A stretch of 59,313 nt of DNA from an uncultured Clostridia bacterium (GCA_934121885.1 CAKOVH010000010.1:1-59313), one strand, 5' to 3'. Positions 9,770 through 19,164 are shown, counted from the first letter of the stretch. A program made the numbers and translations. Notes: generated by a model not told the origin, from the letters alone.

Positions 9770-9881
9770 ATTGCTCCGCCTTTTTCATATCGTTTTCCAC
9801 ATTTTGCACTTCAACTAGTTCTAGAAAAGTATTAATATCTCCAGTATTTTTAAATGTATTCCAAGCTATCTGTTTTATCAT
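9711..9881 (-). CDS. yqzL: YqzL-like small protein
   Basis: 56 residues. The beginning, MIKQIAWNTFKNTGDINTFL, matches the pattern I know for YqzL proteins (Trp, Phe and Thr-Gly-Asn/Asp at fixed spacing), and YqzL sits between era and recO in Bacillus as here. RBS AGGAG lies about 11 bases before the ATG. The stop (9711-9713) falls inside recO, so the two reading frames overlap by 59 bases, longer than the normal few bases and suggesting translational coupling. Function is unknown in the family. Confidence 0.75.
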   Translation of the reverse strand: MIKQIAWNTFKNTGDINTFLELVEVQNVENDMKKAEQYGNIENKGNNYSGKQYERL

Positions 9882-9960
9882 GTGAATCATCTCCTGTTCA
9901 TAAAGAATTTTCTTCTTTATTCTATCTTTTGCATTTTTTTTATTTTTATACTTTTAAAAG

Positions 9961-10857
9961 TTATTGTAATTTAAATTTTTTTACAAATTGTTCATTATTT
10001 AGCCAATCTTCTTTAACTTTTACCCATATTTTTAGGTTCACTTTTGTATCTAACATCTTTTCTAGATCTTCTCTTGCATATGTTCCAATTTTCTTTAGCA
10101 TACTTCCATTTTTTCCAATAATAATTCCTTTATGTGATTCTCTTAAGCAATAAATTGTAGCATCAATATTAAAAATTGGTTCATTTTCTCTAGTTTTTCT
10201 TCTTTTTAAGTTATCTACTTCAACAAATATTCCATGTGGTACTTCATCATCTAATAGTTTTAATGCCTTTTCTCTTATAATTTCCTCTGCAAGTTGTCTT
10301 GTTGTTTGATCTGTATATTCCTCAATATCATAATATGCAGGACCTTCTTTTAAGTTACTTTCTATTTCATCTAATATTGTATCTAAATTGATATTTTTTA
10401 CAGTAGATACAGGTATTATTGAAACAAAATCATATTCTTTTTGATATATATCAATCAATTTTGCAAGATGCGCTTTATCTACCAAATCAACCTTATTTAT
10501 TATTAATATTGTCTTCTTCTTTGCCTCTTTAATCTTTTCTAAAATTAAAGCATCACCTTTTCCAATTTCATCTGATGTTGCTTCAATTACAAAAAGTACA
10601 ACATCAGCATCTGTAGATACTTCAAACGCTGTTTCTACCATTGTATTTCCAAGTTTTGTTTTTGGCTTGTGAATACCTGGTGTGTCTGTAAATATAATTT
10701 GTGAATTTTGTCTATTTATAATTGCTTTAATTGCAGTTCTTGTTGTTTGCGTTTTATTTGCAACAGCTGCAACTTTTTCTCCAACTAATTTATTTACAAT
10801 ACTAGATTTTCCTACATTTGTTCTTCCTAATATTGATACAAATCCTGATTTAAACAT
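9961..10857 (-). CDS. era: GTPase Era
   Basis: 298 residues: N-terminal GTPase with G1 GRTNVGKS, G3 DTPGIHKPK and G4 NKVD, then a C-terminal KH domain including GIIIGKNGSMLKKIGT. Era binds the 3' end of 16S rRNA and assists 30S assembly. I place the start at ATG 10857 (MFKSGFVSILG) because GGGAGG sits 5 bases before it; an ATG 12 bases further upstream would put that Shine-Dalgarno inside the coding sequence. Part of the run yqfC-yqfD-...-era-recO. G1 has Thr where Pro is commonest, a tolerated variant. Confidence 0.95.
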   Translation of the reverse strand: MFKSGFVSILGRTNVGKSSIVNKLVGEKVAAVANKTQTTRTAIKAIINRQNSQIIFTDTPGIHKPKTKLGNTMVETAFEVSTDADVVLFVIEATSDEIGKGDALILEKIKEAKKKTILIINKVDLVDKAHLAKLIDIYQKEYDFVSIIPVSTVKNINLDTILDEIESNLKEGPAYYDIEEYTDQTTRQLAEEIIREKALKLLDDEVPHGIFVEVDNLKRRKTRENEPIFNIDATIYCLRESHKGIIIGKNGSMLKKIGTYAREDLEKMLDTKVNLKIWVKVKEDWLNNEQFVKKFKLQ

Positions 10858-10882
10858 TGTTCCTCCCATTTAGTAATATCTT

Positions 10883-11938
10883 TTATTTTATTGTAACATT
10901 TGCATCTAATGGACAAATTTGTATAAATGTTTTTCCGTCATTTACATTTATTTCATTTCCATCTAAATCTTTATATACAGTTTGATCTTTTCTTGATTTC
11001 TTTTCACATTTTATTTTTATTGCTTTTCCATTTGTAATATAATAGCCTTCTAAGGTTTTTACATTATCTATATTTTGTCTTCCATAGCTATCTATTGATG
11101 TATTTTTAGCAAATGAAATAATAATGTTTTTTGCCTTTACAGTGCTACCTGTATTCCAGTCAGTTTGTTTTTTATTTCTAGAATATCTTGTATATAATTT
11201 TGTTTCTTCATCGTAAGTATATTTTACGGTATTGCTATATGAATATGGTATAGTAATATTTTCTGCTACTTCTCCATCTTCTAATTCGACCTCATCTACA
11301 ACATAATTTAAAACATTTTTCTTCTCTGTTGTGGTTCTATATTCTTCTCTTTCAGCAATTTTAAGAATATTTTTTGTGCTTGTTACTGCGTTATGTGGTG
11401 CATATCTTGTGTTATCTCTCCAAAATGATGATGCACTTTCATAAATACCATTAATATTATTTACCTTAAGAGTTGATATATCTGATTTTGCTTTTGGACT
11501 CCATCCATAATGAACATAAATTGCATCATTTTCAAGTGCATAATCTAAAAAATTATGTCTTGAACTTCTAAGTGGACCAATTTTAGATAACTCTTTATCT
11601 TTCATAACAATCATAAGTCTTGTTTCTCCACCTTCAACAATCATTTCATAAATTAAGTCTGCTTGCTCTAGTCCTGCTTGTGGCATTGCATTTATATTAT
11701 TATCAATCATAAATGCAATTGGTCTAGTATTTCCTGCAAATGTAACTGGCGTTTTTACTATTTCTTCTTTTTTCTCTTCATTTGCTGTATCTATAATACT
11801 ATTTGTATTTGATGTTTCGGTTGTATTTCCTTCTTTTAGCATCTTTACTGCAAATAGTCCACCTGCTACAAACAAAAGAATAATAAATATTATAATTAAT
11901 AGTTTAGAGCCACTTCCACTCTTTTTTTCTTTTTTCAT
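10883..11938 (-). CDS. DUF3048 (YerB-like) membrane-anchored protein
   Basis: 351 residues. A basic N-terminus and one hydrophobic segment (about 11-31) indicate an anchored extracytoplasmic protein; no lipobox Cys is visible, unlike many YerB lipoproteins. The DUF3048 N-terminal domain shows RPIAFMIDNN, QAGLEQADLIYE, EGGETRLM and GPLRSSRHNFLDYA. A C-terminal domain includes VYKDLDG and the ending KTFIQICPLD. The family's function is not known to me. It lies between the YbeY fusion and era in a close leftward run, an unusual place, since the cell-cycle/rRNA-maturation neighbours have no obvious link to a surface protein. Confidence 0.85.
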   Translation of the reverse strand: MKKEKKSGSGSKLLIIIFIILLFVAGGLFAVKMLKEGNTTETSNTNSIIDTANEEKKEEIVKTPVTFAGNTRPIAFMIDNNINAMPQAGLEQADLIYEMIVEGGETRLMIVMKDKELSKIGPLRSSRHNFLDYALENDAIYVHYGWSPKAKSDISTLKVNNINGIYESASSFWRDNTRYAPHNAVTSTKNILKIAEREEYRTTTEKKNVLNYVVDEVELEDGEVAENITIPYSYSNTVKYTYDEETKLYTRYSRNKKQTDWNTGSTVKAKNIIISFAKNTSIDSYGRQNIDNVKTLEGYYITNGKAIKIKCEKKSRKDQTVYKDLDGNEINVNDGKTFIQICPLDANVTIK

Positions 11939-11966
11939 ATAACCAACCCCTATCTTTCAATTATGT

Positions 11967-13232
11967 TTAATGAAATATAACTTGTCTCATTAAGCCATAC
12001 ACTATAAGTACAATAAAAATTCCTACACATGCACTAAATATAACTTCTGATAATTTATGTGCTTTTGATTCTACTCTGCTTTCTGCTACTAAAATTGAAA
12101 GAACAAGTGATAATGTAATAATTACTATATTTTGTGTTGTAAGCCAAATAATTGTGTTAGCCGCAAATGCAAGTGCTGCATGGCCACTTGGCATAAATTT
12201 TTTATTTAAATCATCATTTTTATTTTTTGTTGCTATTGCAATTAATGTTAAAATTCCTATTACAGTAATAATTATTGTTGAAAAAGCTAAATGTATTGGC
12301 GATTCAGCAATATTTTTTAAGAATTGTAATCCAATATTGCTAATCTTATCGAAGAATAAAAAGTATGCAACAATTACAGCATTTATAGCAGTAATTACTA
12401 CCCCTCCCGCTGCAACATCTTTTGCAATTTTTGCTTTTGGATGATATAAATCTGTATATAAATCAACAACAGTTTCTATTGCTGTATTTACCATTTCAGC
12501 AAAAATAATTAAGATAATTGTAAACATGAATACCAAAAATTCAGCTTTTGAAAGGTCAAAAAACAAACTTATAATTACAACTGCCACAGCTATAAGTAAT
12601 TGTTTTTTTATATTTCCCTGAGTTGTTGTTGCATATATAATTCCATTAATTGCATTTTTCCAAGAGTCTAAAAAGTTTCTATTTTTAGTTCTTTCATCCT
12701 TATCTTCTTTTATATTATCTTTTTCTTGTTTAGTATCATCTTCGTTTTCTTCTCTACTTATTCCAAGTTTTTTAAGTACTGTTTCTTCTTTTGCACGCAT
12801 TTTCTTTTTATCGTTTTCTTCCATATGGTCGTAACCCATTAAATGATAAAAACCATGAACTACCATATATGCAAGTTCTCTTTCAAAACTATGTCCATAT
12901 TCTTTTGCCTGCTCTCTCACTTTTTCTATTGAAATTACAATATCTCCTAAAATGTCTTCTCCTCTATCTTTCTCTTGCTTAGAAACAATCTCTTCTATTT
13001 CATCTTTTTCAAACATAGGAAATGACAGAACATCTGTTGCTCTATCTATATTTCTAAATTCTAAATTTATTCTTTTTATTTCTTCTGGCTCTGTTAATGT
13101 TATACTCATATATAAATTTGTATTTTCTAACTTTTCTGTTTTGAAACATTCTTTTACTACTTTTTTTATAGTTTTTTCATAATCTTCATTTGTATCAATA
13201 CCTTTATATATAATTTCGCAAAATTCTTTCAT
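11967..13232 (-). CDS. Triple fusion: YbeY endoribonuclease - DgkA-type lipid kinase - PAP2 phosphatase
   Basis: One 421-residue ORF with three domains. Residues about 1-150 are YbeY, the rRNA-maturation metalloenzyme, with intact zinc motif HGFYHLMGYDH. A charged Lys/Glu linker (about 155-185) follows. Residues about 190-295 are a DgkA/undecaprenol-kinase-like membrane domain with EMVNTAIETVVD and KDVAAGG. Residues about 300-421 are a PAP2-type phosphatase domain with PSGHAALAFA and SRVESKAHK and several membrane segments. Kinase and phosphatase would act in opposite directions on a lipid alcohol such as undecaprenol. ybeY and dgkA are adjacent genes in many Firmicutes, so fusion of neighbours is a simple origin. 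No frameshift or internal stop separates the domains. Confidence 0.9.
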   Translation of the reverse strand: MKEFCEIIYKGIDTNEDYEKTIKKVVKECFKTEKLENTNLYMSITLTEPEEIKRINLEFRNIDRATDVLSFPMFEKDEIEEIVSKQEKDRGEDILGDIVISIEKVREQAKEYGHSFERELAYMVVHGFYHLMGYDHMEENDKKKMRAKEETVLKKLGISREENEDDTKQEKDNIKEDKDERTKNRNFLDSWKNAINGIIYATTTQGNIKKQLLIAVAVVIISLFFDLSKAEFLVFMFTIILIIFAEMVNTAIETVVDLYTDLYHPKAKIAKDVAAGGVVITAINAVIVAYFLFFDKISNIGLQFLKNIAESPIHLAFSTIIITVIGILTLIAIATKNKNDDLNKKFMPSGHAALAFAANTIIWLTTQNIVIITLSLVLSILVAESRVESKAHKLSEVIFSACVGIFIVLIVYGLMRQVIFH

Positions 13233-13250
13233 TTACCTTTTTCCTTTTCC

Positions 13251-14543
13251 TTATACAACTACCTTTTCTTTTTTTGATCTTTTGTTTTTCTTTTTATTTG
13301 CCTTTGTATAATTTCCCTCTGATGAGTATGAGTCTAATAAATTTCTCATTGCACCTAATTCTACTAATCTATTTTTATAGAATTTTATAATTTTGTAATA
13401 TTTATTTTCATTTGTATATACCTTTTTAAGATCATTACTAATAAATAGTATTTCTTTTTGTCTTATATACTCATCATAATTACTATCTTTTAGTTTATTA
13501 ATACTTTGGTACTCTTTCCAAAAAGCTTTATACTCTTCCCTTAAACTTGGCTTGTCCCAATATATCTTAGTACTTAATAAACGCACATTATATTCTTCCA
13601 TAATATTAATAAGAAGTGAATATGCTTTTTGCTGTTTCTTTGCCATCTTTGTATCAACGATTAAACTTCTTGCATCTTTCATAAGTTTTATATAACACTG
13701 TTCTGCTACTACAAGAGGTAAACTATGAGTAAATAGCTTTCTGCTTATTCCAAGTAAAATCATATTTTTTTCAATATTATCATTTTGATCTAGCTTTCCT
13801 ACTGTAAATCTTTCAAAGTTGTTATATCCATCTAATATTTCTTTATATAATTCATTATCTTTATCCATTTCCATTTTTATTGGTAAGATTCCTGAAATAT
13901 ATTCTTCTAATGTTTTAAAAATTTTATTATATACCTCTTGTTTTTCACCATCAGATATATTATCTGCAATTCTAATTGAATAATGTTTTAATAAACCTTT
14001 ATATAATGTTTCCATTTCCATTGTGTAAAATCTTTTGTACTTTTCAAGAAGCTTTGCTTTATCATTTGTAACTGTTTCGTAATCTAATCTCATTAAATAC
14101 ATTTGTTTTTTGTATTTATATTCTGTATATCCTGTTTCTTTTAAATGTGTAATCATATAATATTGAGATAAAGCTTCTTTTTCAAATTCAGAAGCTGTAT
14201 CATTTTTTACCTTTTTATAAATAGAATCCATAATATGTTTATCAATTGATTCTAAGTATAAAGCATATGTATCATCAAGTTTTTTACATATAATTTCCTT
14301 TTTCTTTGCATCATCCATTTTCTCTACGTTAATAGAAGCCTCATATGCCTTTAGCACATTGTTTCTCTTCATAGATATCATCATACTATTAAGGCCCACT
14401 TTTGTTGGTATTAATAATTTAGTTAATGTGTTTGTTATTTTTGAAAAAAATGTTTTTTCTGAGCTATAAATTCTCAAACTTCTTTCTTCCATTTTATCCT
14501 CCGTCCCGTCTTTTTTACCGTTGTTTTGTAACTTTTTATTCAT
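13251..14543 (-). CDS. Unknown 430-residue basic helical protein in the phoH position
   Basis: I do not recognise this protein. It is highly charged and appears mostly helical, with many Lys, Tyr and Glu, no clear membrane segment, and a Lys/Arg-rich tail (NKKKNKRSKKEKVVV). A short hydrophobic-amphipathic stretch (near residues 30-60, ITNTLTKLLIPTKVGLNSMM) could contact a membrane. Two starts have good ribosome-binding sites: ATG 14543 (AGGAG overlapping the yqfD stop) and ATG 14492 (GGAGG seven bases before, giving 413 residues). It lies between yqfD and the YbeY fusion, where many Firmicutes have phoH. A sporulation role is possible from context only. Confidence 0.75.
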   Translation of the reverse strand: MNKKLQNNGKKDGTEDKMEERSLRIYSSEKTFFSKITNTLTKLLIPTKVGLNSMMISMKRNNVLKAYEASINVEKMDDAKKKEIICKKLDDTYALYLESIDKHIMDSIYKKVKNDTASEFEKEALSQYYMITHLKETGYTEYKYKKQMYLMRLDYETVTNDKAKLLEKYKRFYTMEMETLYKGLLKHYSIRIADNISDGEKQEVYNKIFKTLEEYISGILPIKMEMDKDNELYKEILDGYNNFERFTVGKLDQNDNIEKNMILLGISRKLFTHSLPLVVAEQCYIKLMKDARSLIVDTKMAKKQQKAYSLLINIMEEYNVRLLSTKIYWDKPSLREEYKAFWKEYQSINKLKDSNYDEYIRQKEILFISNDLKKVYTNENKYYKIIKFYKNRLVELGAMRNLLDSYSSEGNYTKANKKKNKRSKKEKVVV

Positions 14544-14557
14544 TACTTTTTACTCCT

Positions 14558-15744
14558 CTAAAAGACTAATTTTTCTTTTGTCGCAATGTTTTCCTGTACT
14601 TCGTAGGTTACTTCAACCTCAATATATTCTGCATTTTCATAGCTGTCTATTTGTTTGTTTAATACTTTTTCAGGGTCTTCAATTTGCTTATTTAATTCTT
14701 CTATCGCCTTTTCTATTCCTATTTGTTTTGCCTCTTCTTTACTATGTGTTAACTCTACATTTTTATATTCTTTGTTTGTAGATGTTATTATTTCGATTGG
14801 CAAATAAAAATCTGAAAATAGTTTTAATTTTTTAGTTGCCTCTATTGTATCATAATTTTCAAAATTTGAAAGCCTTTTATAAAAATTTATTTTAAAATTA
14901 TTAACATTTACGGAATATTTATTTTCACTGGCTCCTGTTTCTTCTTTTTTCGTCTCTTTTAGATAAATTTTTTGTTTATTTGTATACCATACTTTTGCCA
15001 AAACTTCGCCTTGCGCATGAACATATCTGGTTCCTGTATATTTTCCTTCCATCCATCCTCCAATTAGTATTGTTCCTTGTTTTACAACATCTCCTTCTTT
15101 TACTAGGGGTGTACCATTTTGAGCATTTACTTTTAAAATCATTGCTGGTTTCTTTGCAGTTATATTACAATATTCATCTTCATTAATAATTTCTGGTTTT
15201 AAGTCTGCTTCAACAATTTTTATAATTAGATTAGTACCTTTTATTTCTATTCCTACCCATGCAATATCGTCTCTTTCCAGTCTTAGCCTATTTATCACTT
15301 CCTTAGTATCTATCGAATTTTTAAATTTTCCAATTTTAAGTCCGTCCGTTCCTCTACTACTTTTAAGATTTCGTCTTTTGCAATTTTATCATTTCCAGTA
15401 ACCTCTATATTCCAAATAAAATTTGAAAGTGCAATAATTCCTACAATTATAAATATTAATAAACCCACAAATATTTTTCTCTTTTTATATTTGTTCAATA
15501 TAAATGGTACACCTTTTTTTCTATTAATTTTCATTTTGCATTGAGATTTTTTGCATACATTTTTTAGTTTCTTAAAATCCTTAATGCTAACTCTTGCATA
15601 AAGTATTGTATCTTTTTCTCTTTTTAAATTCCATAAGAAAATCTTTTTATTATTACATATGTTTATAAATCTTTCTATGTAATATCCTTCTACAACTATG
15701 TCAACAAAACCAGATAAATAGTTTACTAATATTTTAAATTGCAA
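14558..15744 (-). CDS. yqfD: Sporulation protein YqfD, read through two tandem CGG +1 shifts
   Basis: YqfD is a membrane-anchored sporulation protein of the sigma-E regulon. The N-terminal 130 residues include KKGVPFILNKYKKRK and one membrane segment (IFVGLLIFIIVGIIAL), followed by NIEVTGND. The zero frame then meets CGG at 15346-15348. Skipping its C gives GGA and brings a second CGG (15342-15344) into frame; skipping that C too gives VVEE-G-G-LKIGKFKN, leading into RDDIAWVGIEIKGTN and the rest of a normal C-terminus. With both skips the product is 394 residues, the length expected for YqfD. Read conventionally it would be two broken fragments ending at about residue 144. yqfC is 2 bases upstream. 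Confidence 0.85.
15342..15348 (-). other. Tandem in-frame CGG pair, putative +1 recoding sites 2 and 3 (yqfD)
   Basis: Minus-strand sequence GAA CGGA CGGA CTT. The first CGG is codon 133 of the zero frame. The second is in frame only after a one-base skip at the first. Two skips give GAA GGA GGA CTT AAA ATT GGA and rejoin the frame that ends at 14558. Confidence 0.8.
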
Positions 15745-15746
15745 TT

Positions 15747-16049
15747 TTAACCCTCCTCTATTCCCTCATCTACTGTACTTTCAAAATCAATACTATCTAT
15801 TTTTCCATTTACAACAATATCATCAGTTGTCATTTCATCTAATTTTAAATTAAATCCATTTATATTAATGATTCCAATACAAGTATTAAGCCTTATATAG
15901 TAATCCTGATATTCTAAAATTCCTTTATGATTTTCAATAAGTATTTGTTCAAATCCTAAAACCGTTATTTTAGGTATGTCTGTACTTAATTCCTTTGGAA
16001 TATCTAAAATCGCGTCCAAACGACTTTGCGTGTTTCTTTTTTTTCTCAT
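15747..16049 (-). CDS. yqfC: YqfC/YabP-family sporulation protein
   Basis: 100 residues. The central pattern ITVLGFEQILIENHKGILEY followed by IGIININGFNLKLDEMTTDD is that of the YabP/YqfC family of sigma-E-controlled sporulation proteins. It sits 2 bases before yqfD, its usual partner. The molecular function is unknown in the family. Start MRKKRNTQSRL with GGAGA upstream. Confidence 0.9.
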   Translation of the reverse strand: MRKKRNTQSRLDAILDIPKELSTDIPKITVLGFEQILIENHKGILEYQDYYIRLNTCIGIININGFNLKLDEMTTDDIVVNGKIDSIDFESTVDEGIEEG

Positions 16050-16061
16050 TGTATCTCTCCT

Positions 16062-16880
16062 TTATTTTACAAATTCATCTAAAGACTTAAATTCATACCC
16101 TTGTGCCTTTATTTCTTTAATACATTCATCTAAAATATTACTGTTATCCTTTGATGTCCCATGTAAAAGCATAACTTCTCCATTATGAATATTGTCTAAT
16201 ATTTTCTTTTTGCCATATGCTTCTCTTCCTTGTTTTTCTTCTACCCAATCATCATACGCAAACGACCACATAACAGTTTTGTATCCTAAAGTATTTGTAT
16301 ATGCAATTGTTCTTTCACTATATTCACCTTTTGGTGGTCTAATATATTTCATTTCATACCCAAATTTTTCATATACTGATGTATGTAAATCCATTACCTC
16401 TTTTTTTATAGTCTCATTATTAATATCTGGCATACTTTTATGATTAACTGTATGATTTCCTATTATATGTCCTTCATCAATCATTCTTTGTACAAGTTCT
16501 GGTTTAGTATTAATATAATGTGCTGTTAAAAAAAATGTTGCAGGCACATTATTTTGTTTTAAAACTTCCAATATTTTTTCAGTATAACCAGCTTCATACC
16601 CACTATCAAATGTAAGATAAATATATTTTTTTTCATTATTTCCTAAACAAATTCCATTGTATTTATCAATGATACTTTTATTAACACTTCCTACATCAGG
16701 TTGTGTATGATTATTTGTTCTTTTTATCCCCCACCCTATCTTTTTATTACTTAAAGAATCTACATTACTACTTGTTGTAACCGTTTGATTATTTTTATTT
16801 GATTGTATTATTGAAAAAGTAAAAACAAAAACCAAAATAGATAAACAAAATATACTTGACAACTTTAATTTTTTACTCAT
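16062..16880 (-). CDS. pdaA: PdaA-like polysaccharide deacetylase (spore cortex delta-lactam biosynthesis)
   Basis: 272 residues with an N-terminal signal or anchor (about 5-25). The section GWGIKRTNNHTQPDVG before the catalytic domain is typical of PdaA, which de-N-acetylates muramic acid for muramic-delta-lactam formation in spore cortex. NodB-type motifs: YLTFDSGYEAGYT (general base Asp), GHIIGNHTVNHKS (metal-binding histidines), RPPKGEYS, MWSFAYDDW and MLLHGTS. It heads the leftward run that includes yqfC and yqfD, which suits a mother-cell sporulation function. Confidence 0.9.
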   Translation of the reverse strand: MSKKLKLSSIFCLSILVFVFTFSIIQSNKNNQTVTTSSNVDSLSNKKIGWGIKRTNNHTQPDVGSVNKSIIDKYNGICLGNNEKKYIYLTFDSGYEAGYTEKILEVLKQNNVPATFFLTAHYINTKPELVQRMIDEGHIIGNHTVNHKSMPDINNETIKKEVMDLHTSVYEKFGYEMKYIRPPKGEYSERTIAYTNTLGYKTVMWSFAYDDWVEEKQGREAYGKKKILDNIHNGEVMLLHGTSKDNSNILDECIKEIKAQGYEFKSLDEFVK

Positions 16881-17052
16881 AATCTCCCTCCTTCATTAAT
16901 TTTATGAGTAAGAATCCAAAATATTACATTCATAAATATCTAAAATGCATTTTAATTTTTTTATTACTTTTAGTCGAAATATATTGACTTTTGGAAAATT
17001 ATGGATTATATTATTTTCGTAACTGGAAAAAATAGGTAATTTTCTCGTATCT

Positions 17053-17059
17053 TGTCGAA
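17053..17059 (+). promoter_or_regulatory. Candidate Spo0A box upstream of agrA
   Basis: TGTCGAA, the core of the known 0A box, lies about 60 bases before the agrA start. A weaker AGTCGAA is at about 16972. The whole 16881-17098 region is AT-rich and must hold the divergent pdaA and agrA promoters. Confidence 0.4.
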
Positions 17060-17113
17060 TTACATTTCTCCTAGATTTGTCCAGTTTCAATTGTTTACGT
17101 GGGGGATAAAAAT

Positions 17114-17851
17114 TTGTTAAGTTTTGTGATATGTGATGATAGTCAAAATTCTATTATTAGACTATCAAAAATGTTAGAATCAATTATTATTGAAAATAAT
17201 TTAAATGGTCAGCTAGTATTTACTTCTCAAGATCCAAATGAACTTTTACACTATACAAAAATAAACAAAGTTAATGTTGCAATTTTAGATATAGATTTAA
17301 ATAACGAAATGTCTGGTTTAAAACTTGCCGAAAATATTAGAAAGTACGATAAAGATATTTACATTATATTTATTACTGGTCATCTTGAGTTTGGATTAGT
17401 TGCATATAAATACAAAACCTTTGACTATATTGCAAAACCTGTAACTACTGAACGCTTTAAAGAAACAATTATTAGATTATTTGACGATGTTACAAATAGT
17501 AATAATAAATATATTAGATTAAATCATAACAAAACCATAATTCCAGAAAGCTCAGTAAAATTCATTCAAAAAAATGGTATGAAATTAATTTTTTCAACAG
17601 ATACAAGAAAATACGAAGTATATGATTCTTTCAATAAAATAGAACCAATTCTACCCAAACAATTTATTAGATGTCATAAATCTTATATTGTGAATATAGA
17701 TAAAATTAGTAATATTGATATCGTTTCCAATGTTATTTCATTTACAAATAATGAAAAATGTTACATCGGACCAAAATATAAAAATAATTTAATGGAGGTT
17801 TTTAACAATGGAATTTTTACAAACAATATGGACAGCATTAACCACACCTAA
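17114..17851 (+). CDS. agrA: AgrA-type LytTR response regulator
   Basis: About 245 residues. The receiver domain has the acidic pocket ICDDSQ, the phospho-acceptor Asp in AILDIDL and the conserved Lys in YIAKPVT. The C-terminal LytTR DNA-binding domain includes IRLNHNKTIIPESSVKFI and FIRCHKSYIVN. I favour the TTG at 17114, eight bases after GGGGGA and giving the typical opening LSFVICDD; a GTG at 17099 is an in-frame alternative. agrC follows with a 44-base overlap. It should be phosphorylated by AgrC and activate the agrBD promoter on the other side of the phosphatase gene. Confidence 0.9.
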   Translation: MLSFVICDDSQNSIIRLSKMLESIIIENNLNGQLVFTSQDPNELLHYTKINKVNVAILDIDLNNEMSGLKLAENIRKYDKDIYIIFITGHLEFGLVAYKYKTFDYIAKPVTTERFKETIIRLFDDVTNSNNKYIRLNHNKTIIPESSVKFIQKNGMKLIFSTDTRKYEVYDSFNKIEPILPKQFIRCHKSYIVNIDKISNIDIVSNVISFTNNEKCYIGPKYKNNLMEVFNNGIFTNNMDSINHT

Positions 17852-19160
17852 TGAAGGATTAATTAAATTAATATTTATTCCCTTATCTTTTCTTGATACA
17901 TTTATTGGAATGCTTTTCTTTTCAACAATTTTAAATATAAAATCAAATAAAAGGCAAAAAATATTATATGTTTGCATAATGTCTATTTTATCACAAATAA
18001 GCAATTTTCTGCTTCCTACTCTGTATTCATCATTTGTAAATATGATAATATGGCCAATTCTAGTAATACTTATATTTAAGGTTTCTATATTAAAGGGCTT
18101 TTTATCAGAAGTTGTAGTTTTAGTAATAACTTCATGTTTAGATTTCGTTTTATCAAAAACATTATACTTAATCTTTTATATTACACCAGATTTGCTTCTT
18201 ACTATACCAATATACAGATTTTGTATTACTTTGTGTTTGGAAGGAAATATTGCATTTCTAACAATATTTATTAGATATTTTAAATTAAATATAAATGTTT
18301 TTGACAACATGAGTAAACATGGTAAACTATTATTAGCAGTAAACTTAATACTTATTATTATTGTTATAGGAATGCATTATTATTTAATTAACTATTATAC
18401 TGAAACAATGCCTTCCTTTATAATATTTATAAACATTGCAAGTTTAATTGCATACTTTGCTATTAGTATATTTAGTATTGTTAACTCTTCAAAGTTAGAA
18501 TTGACTGAAAGAGATTTAGAGGGTGCAAATTTAACCATTCACTCACTACGAGTTTTACATGATACTGTTAGAACTTTTAAGCACGACTTTGACAATATAA
18601 TAAATGGTATTGGAGGATATATTGCAAATGATGATATGGATGGTCTTAAGGAATATTATAATCAACTTTTACAGGATTGCCATAAAACAAATAATTTATA
18701 TTCTTTAAGTCCTAATGTAATTAATCAACCTGCAATTTATAATATTTTAGCAACCAAATACTATGTCGCAGATGAACTCAATATTCAAATAGATTTAGAT
18801 ATATTTTTAGATTTAAACGAAATTGAAAAACATATGAAAATATATGAATTTACTAGAATATTAGGAATATTGCTAGATAATAGTATTGAGGCTGCTAAAG
18901 ACTGTGAAGAAAAACTAATCAAAGTATCATTTAGAAAAGAAGATACAAAACATAGAATTATTATTGCTATAGAAAATACATATAATAATAAGGATATTAA
19001 TATAGATAAGATATTTGATAAAGGATTTTCAAGTAAAGACGGAAACACTGGCCTTGGCTTATGGAAGGTTCGTCAAATCTTAAAAAGAAATAATAATTTA
19101 AATCTGTTTACTACCAAAAATAAAGAATTTTTTAAACAACAATTTGAGATTTATTACTAA
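17808..19160 (+). CDS. agrC: AgrC-type sensor histidine kinase
   Basis: 450 residues. The N-terminal half (about 15-235) holds six or seven membrane segments, as in AgrC peptide receptors. It is followed by a dimerisation helix with the phospho-acceptor His in RTFKHDFDN, and a GHKL ATPase with N-box LLDNSIEAA and G-box GNTGLGLWKV. Start ATG 17808 has GGAGG 9 bases upstream and overlaps agrA by 44 bases, indicating coupled translation. It should sense the cyclic peptide made from AgrD by AgrB. Confidence 0.92.
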   Translation: MEFLQTIWTALTTPNEGLIKLIFIPLSFLDTFIGMLFFSTILNIKSNKRQKILYVCIMSILSQISNFLLPTLYSSFVNMIIWPILVILIFKVSILKGFLSEVVVLVITSCLDFVLSKTLYLIFYITPDLLLTIPIYRFCITLCLEGNIAFLTIFIRYFKLNINVFDNMSKHGKLLLAVNLILIIIVIGMHYYLINYYTETMPSFIIFINIASLIAYFAISIFSIVNSSKLELTERDLEGANLTIHSLRVLHDTVRTFKHDFDNIINGIGGYIANDDMDGLKEYYNQLLQDCHKTNNLYSLSPNVINQPAIYNILATKYYVADELNIQIDLDIFLDLNEIEKHMKIYEFTRILGILLDNSIEAAKDCEEKLIKVSFRKEDTKHRIIIAIENTYNNKDINIDKIFDKGFSSKDGNTGLGLWKVRQILKRNNNLNLFTTKNKEFFKQQFEIYY

Positions 19161-19164
19161 TAAA

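Noticed and set aside
15310..15744. Single deletion (GGG to GG) as explanation of the yqfD frameshift
   Set aside because: It restores the frame but gives ERTGLK; the double C-skip gives EEGGLKIGKF, which fits the family better and the same rule as the other sites.
16902..17090. Small minus-strand ORF in the pdaA-agrA gap
   Set aside because: No ribosome-binding site, AT-rich random-looking product, and it covers the divergent promoter region.
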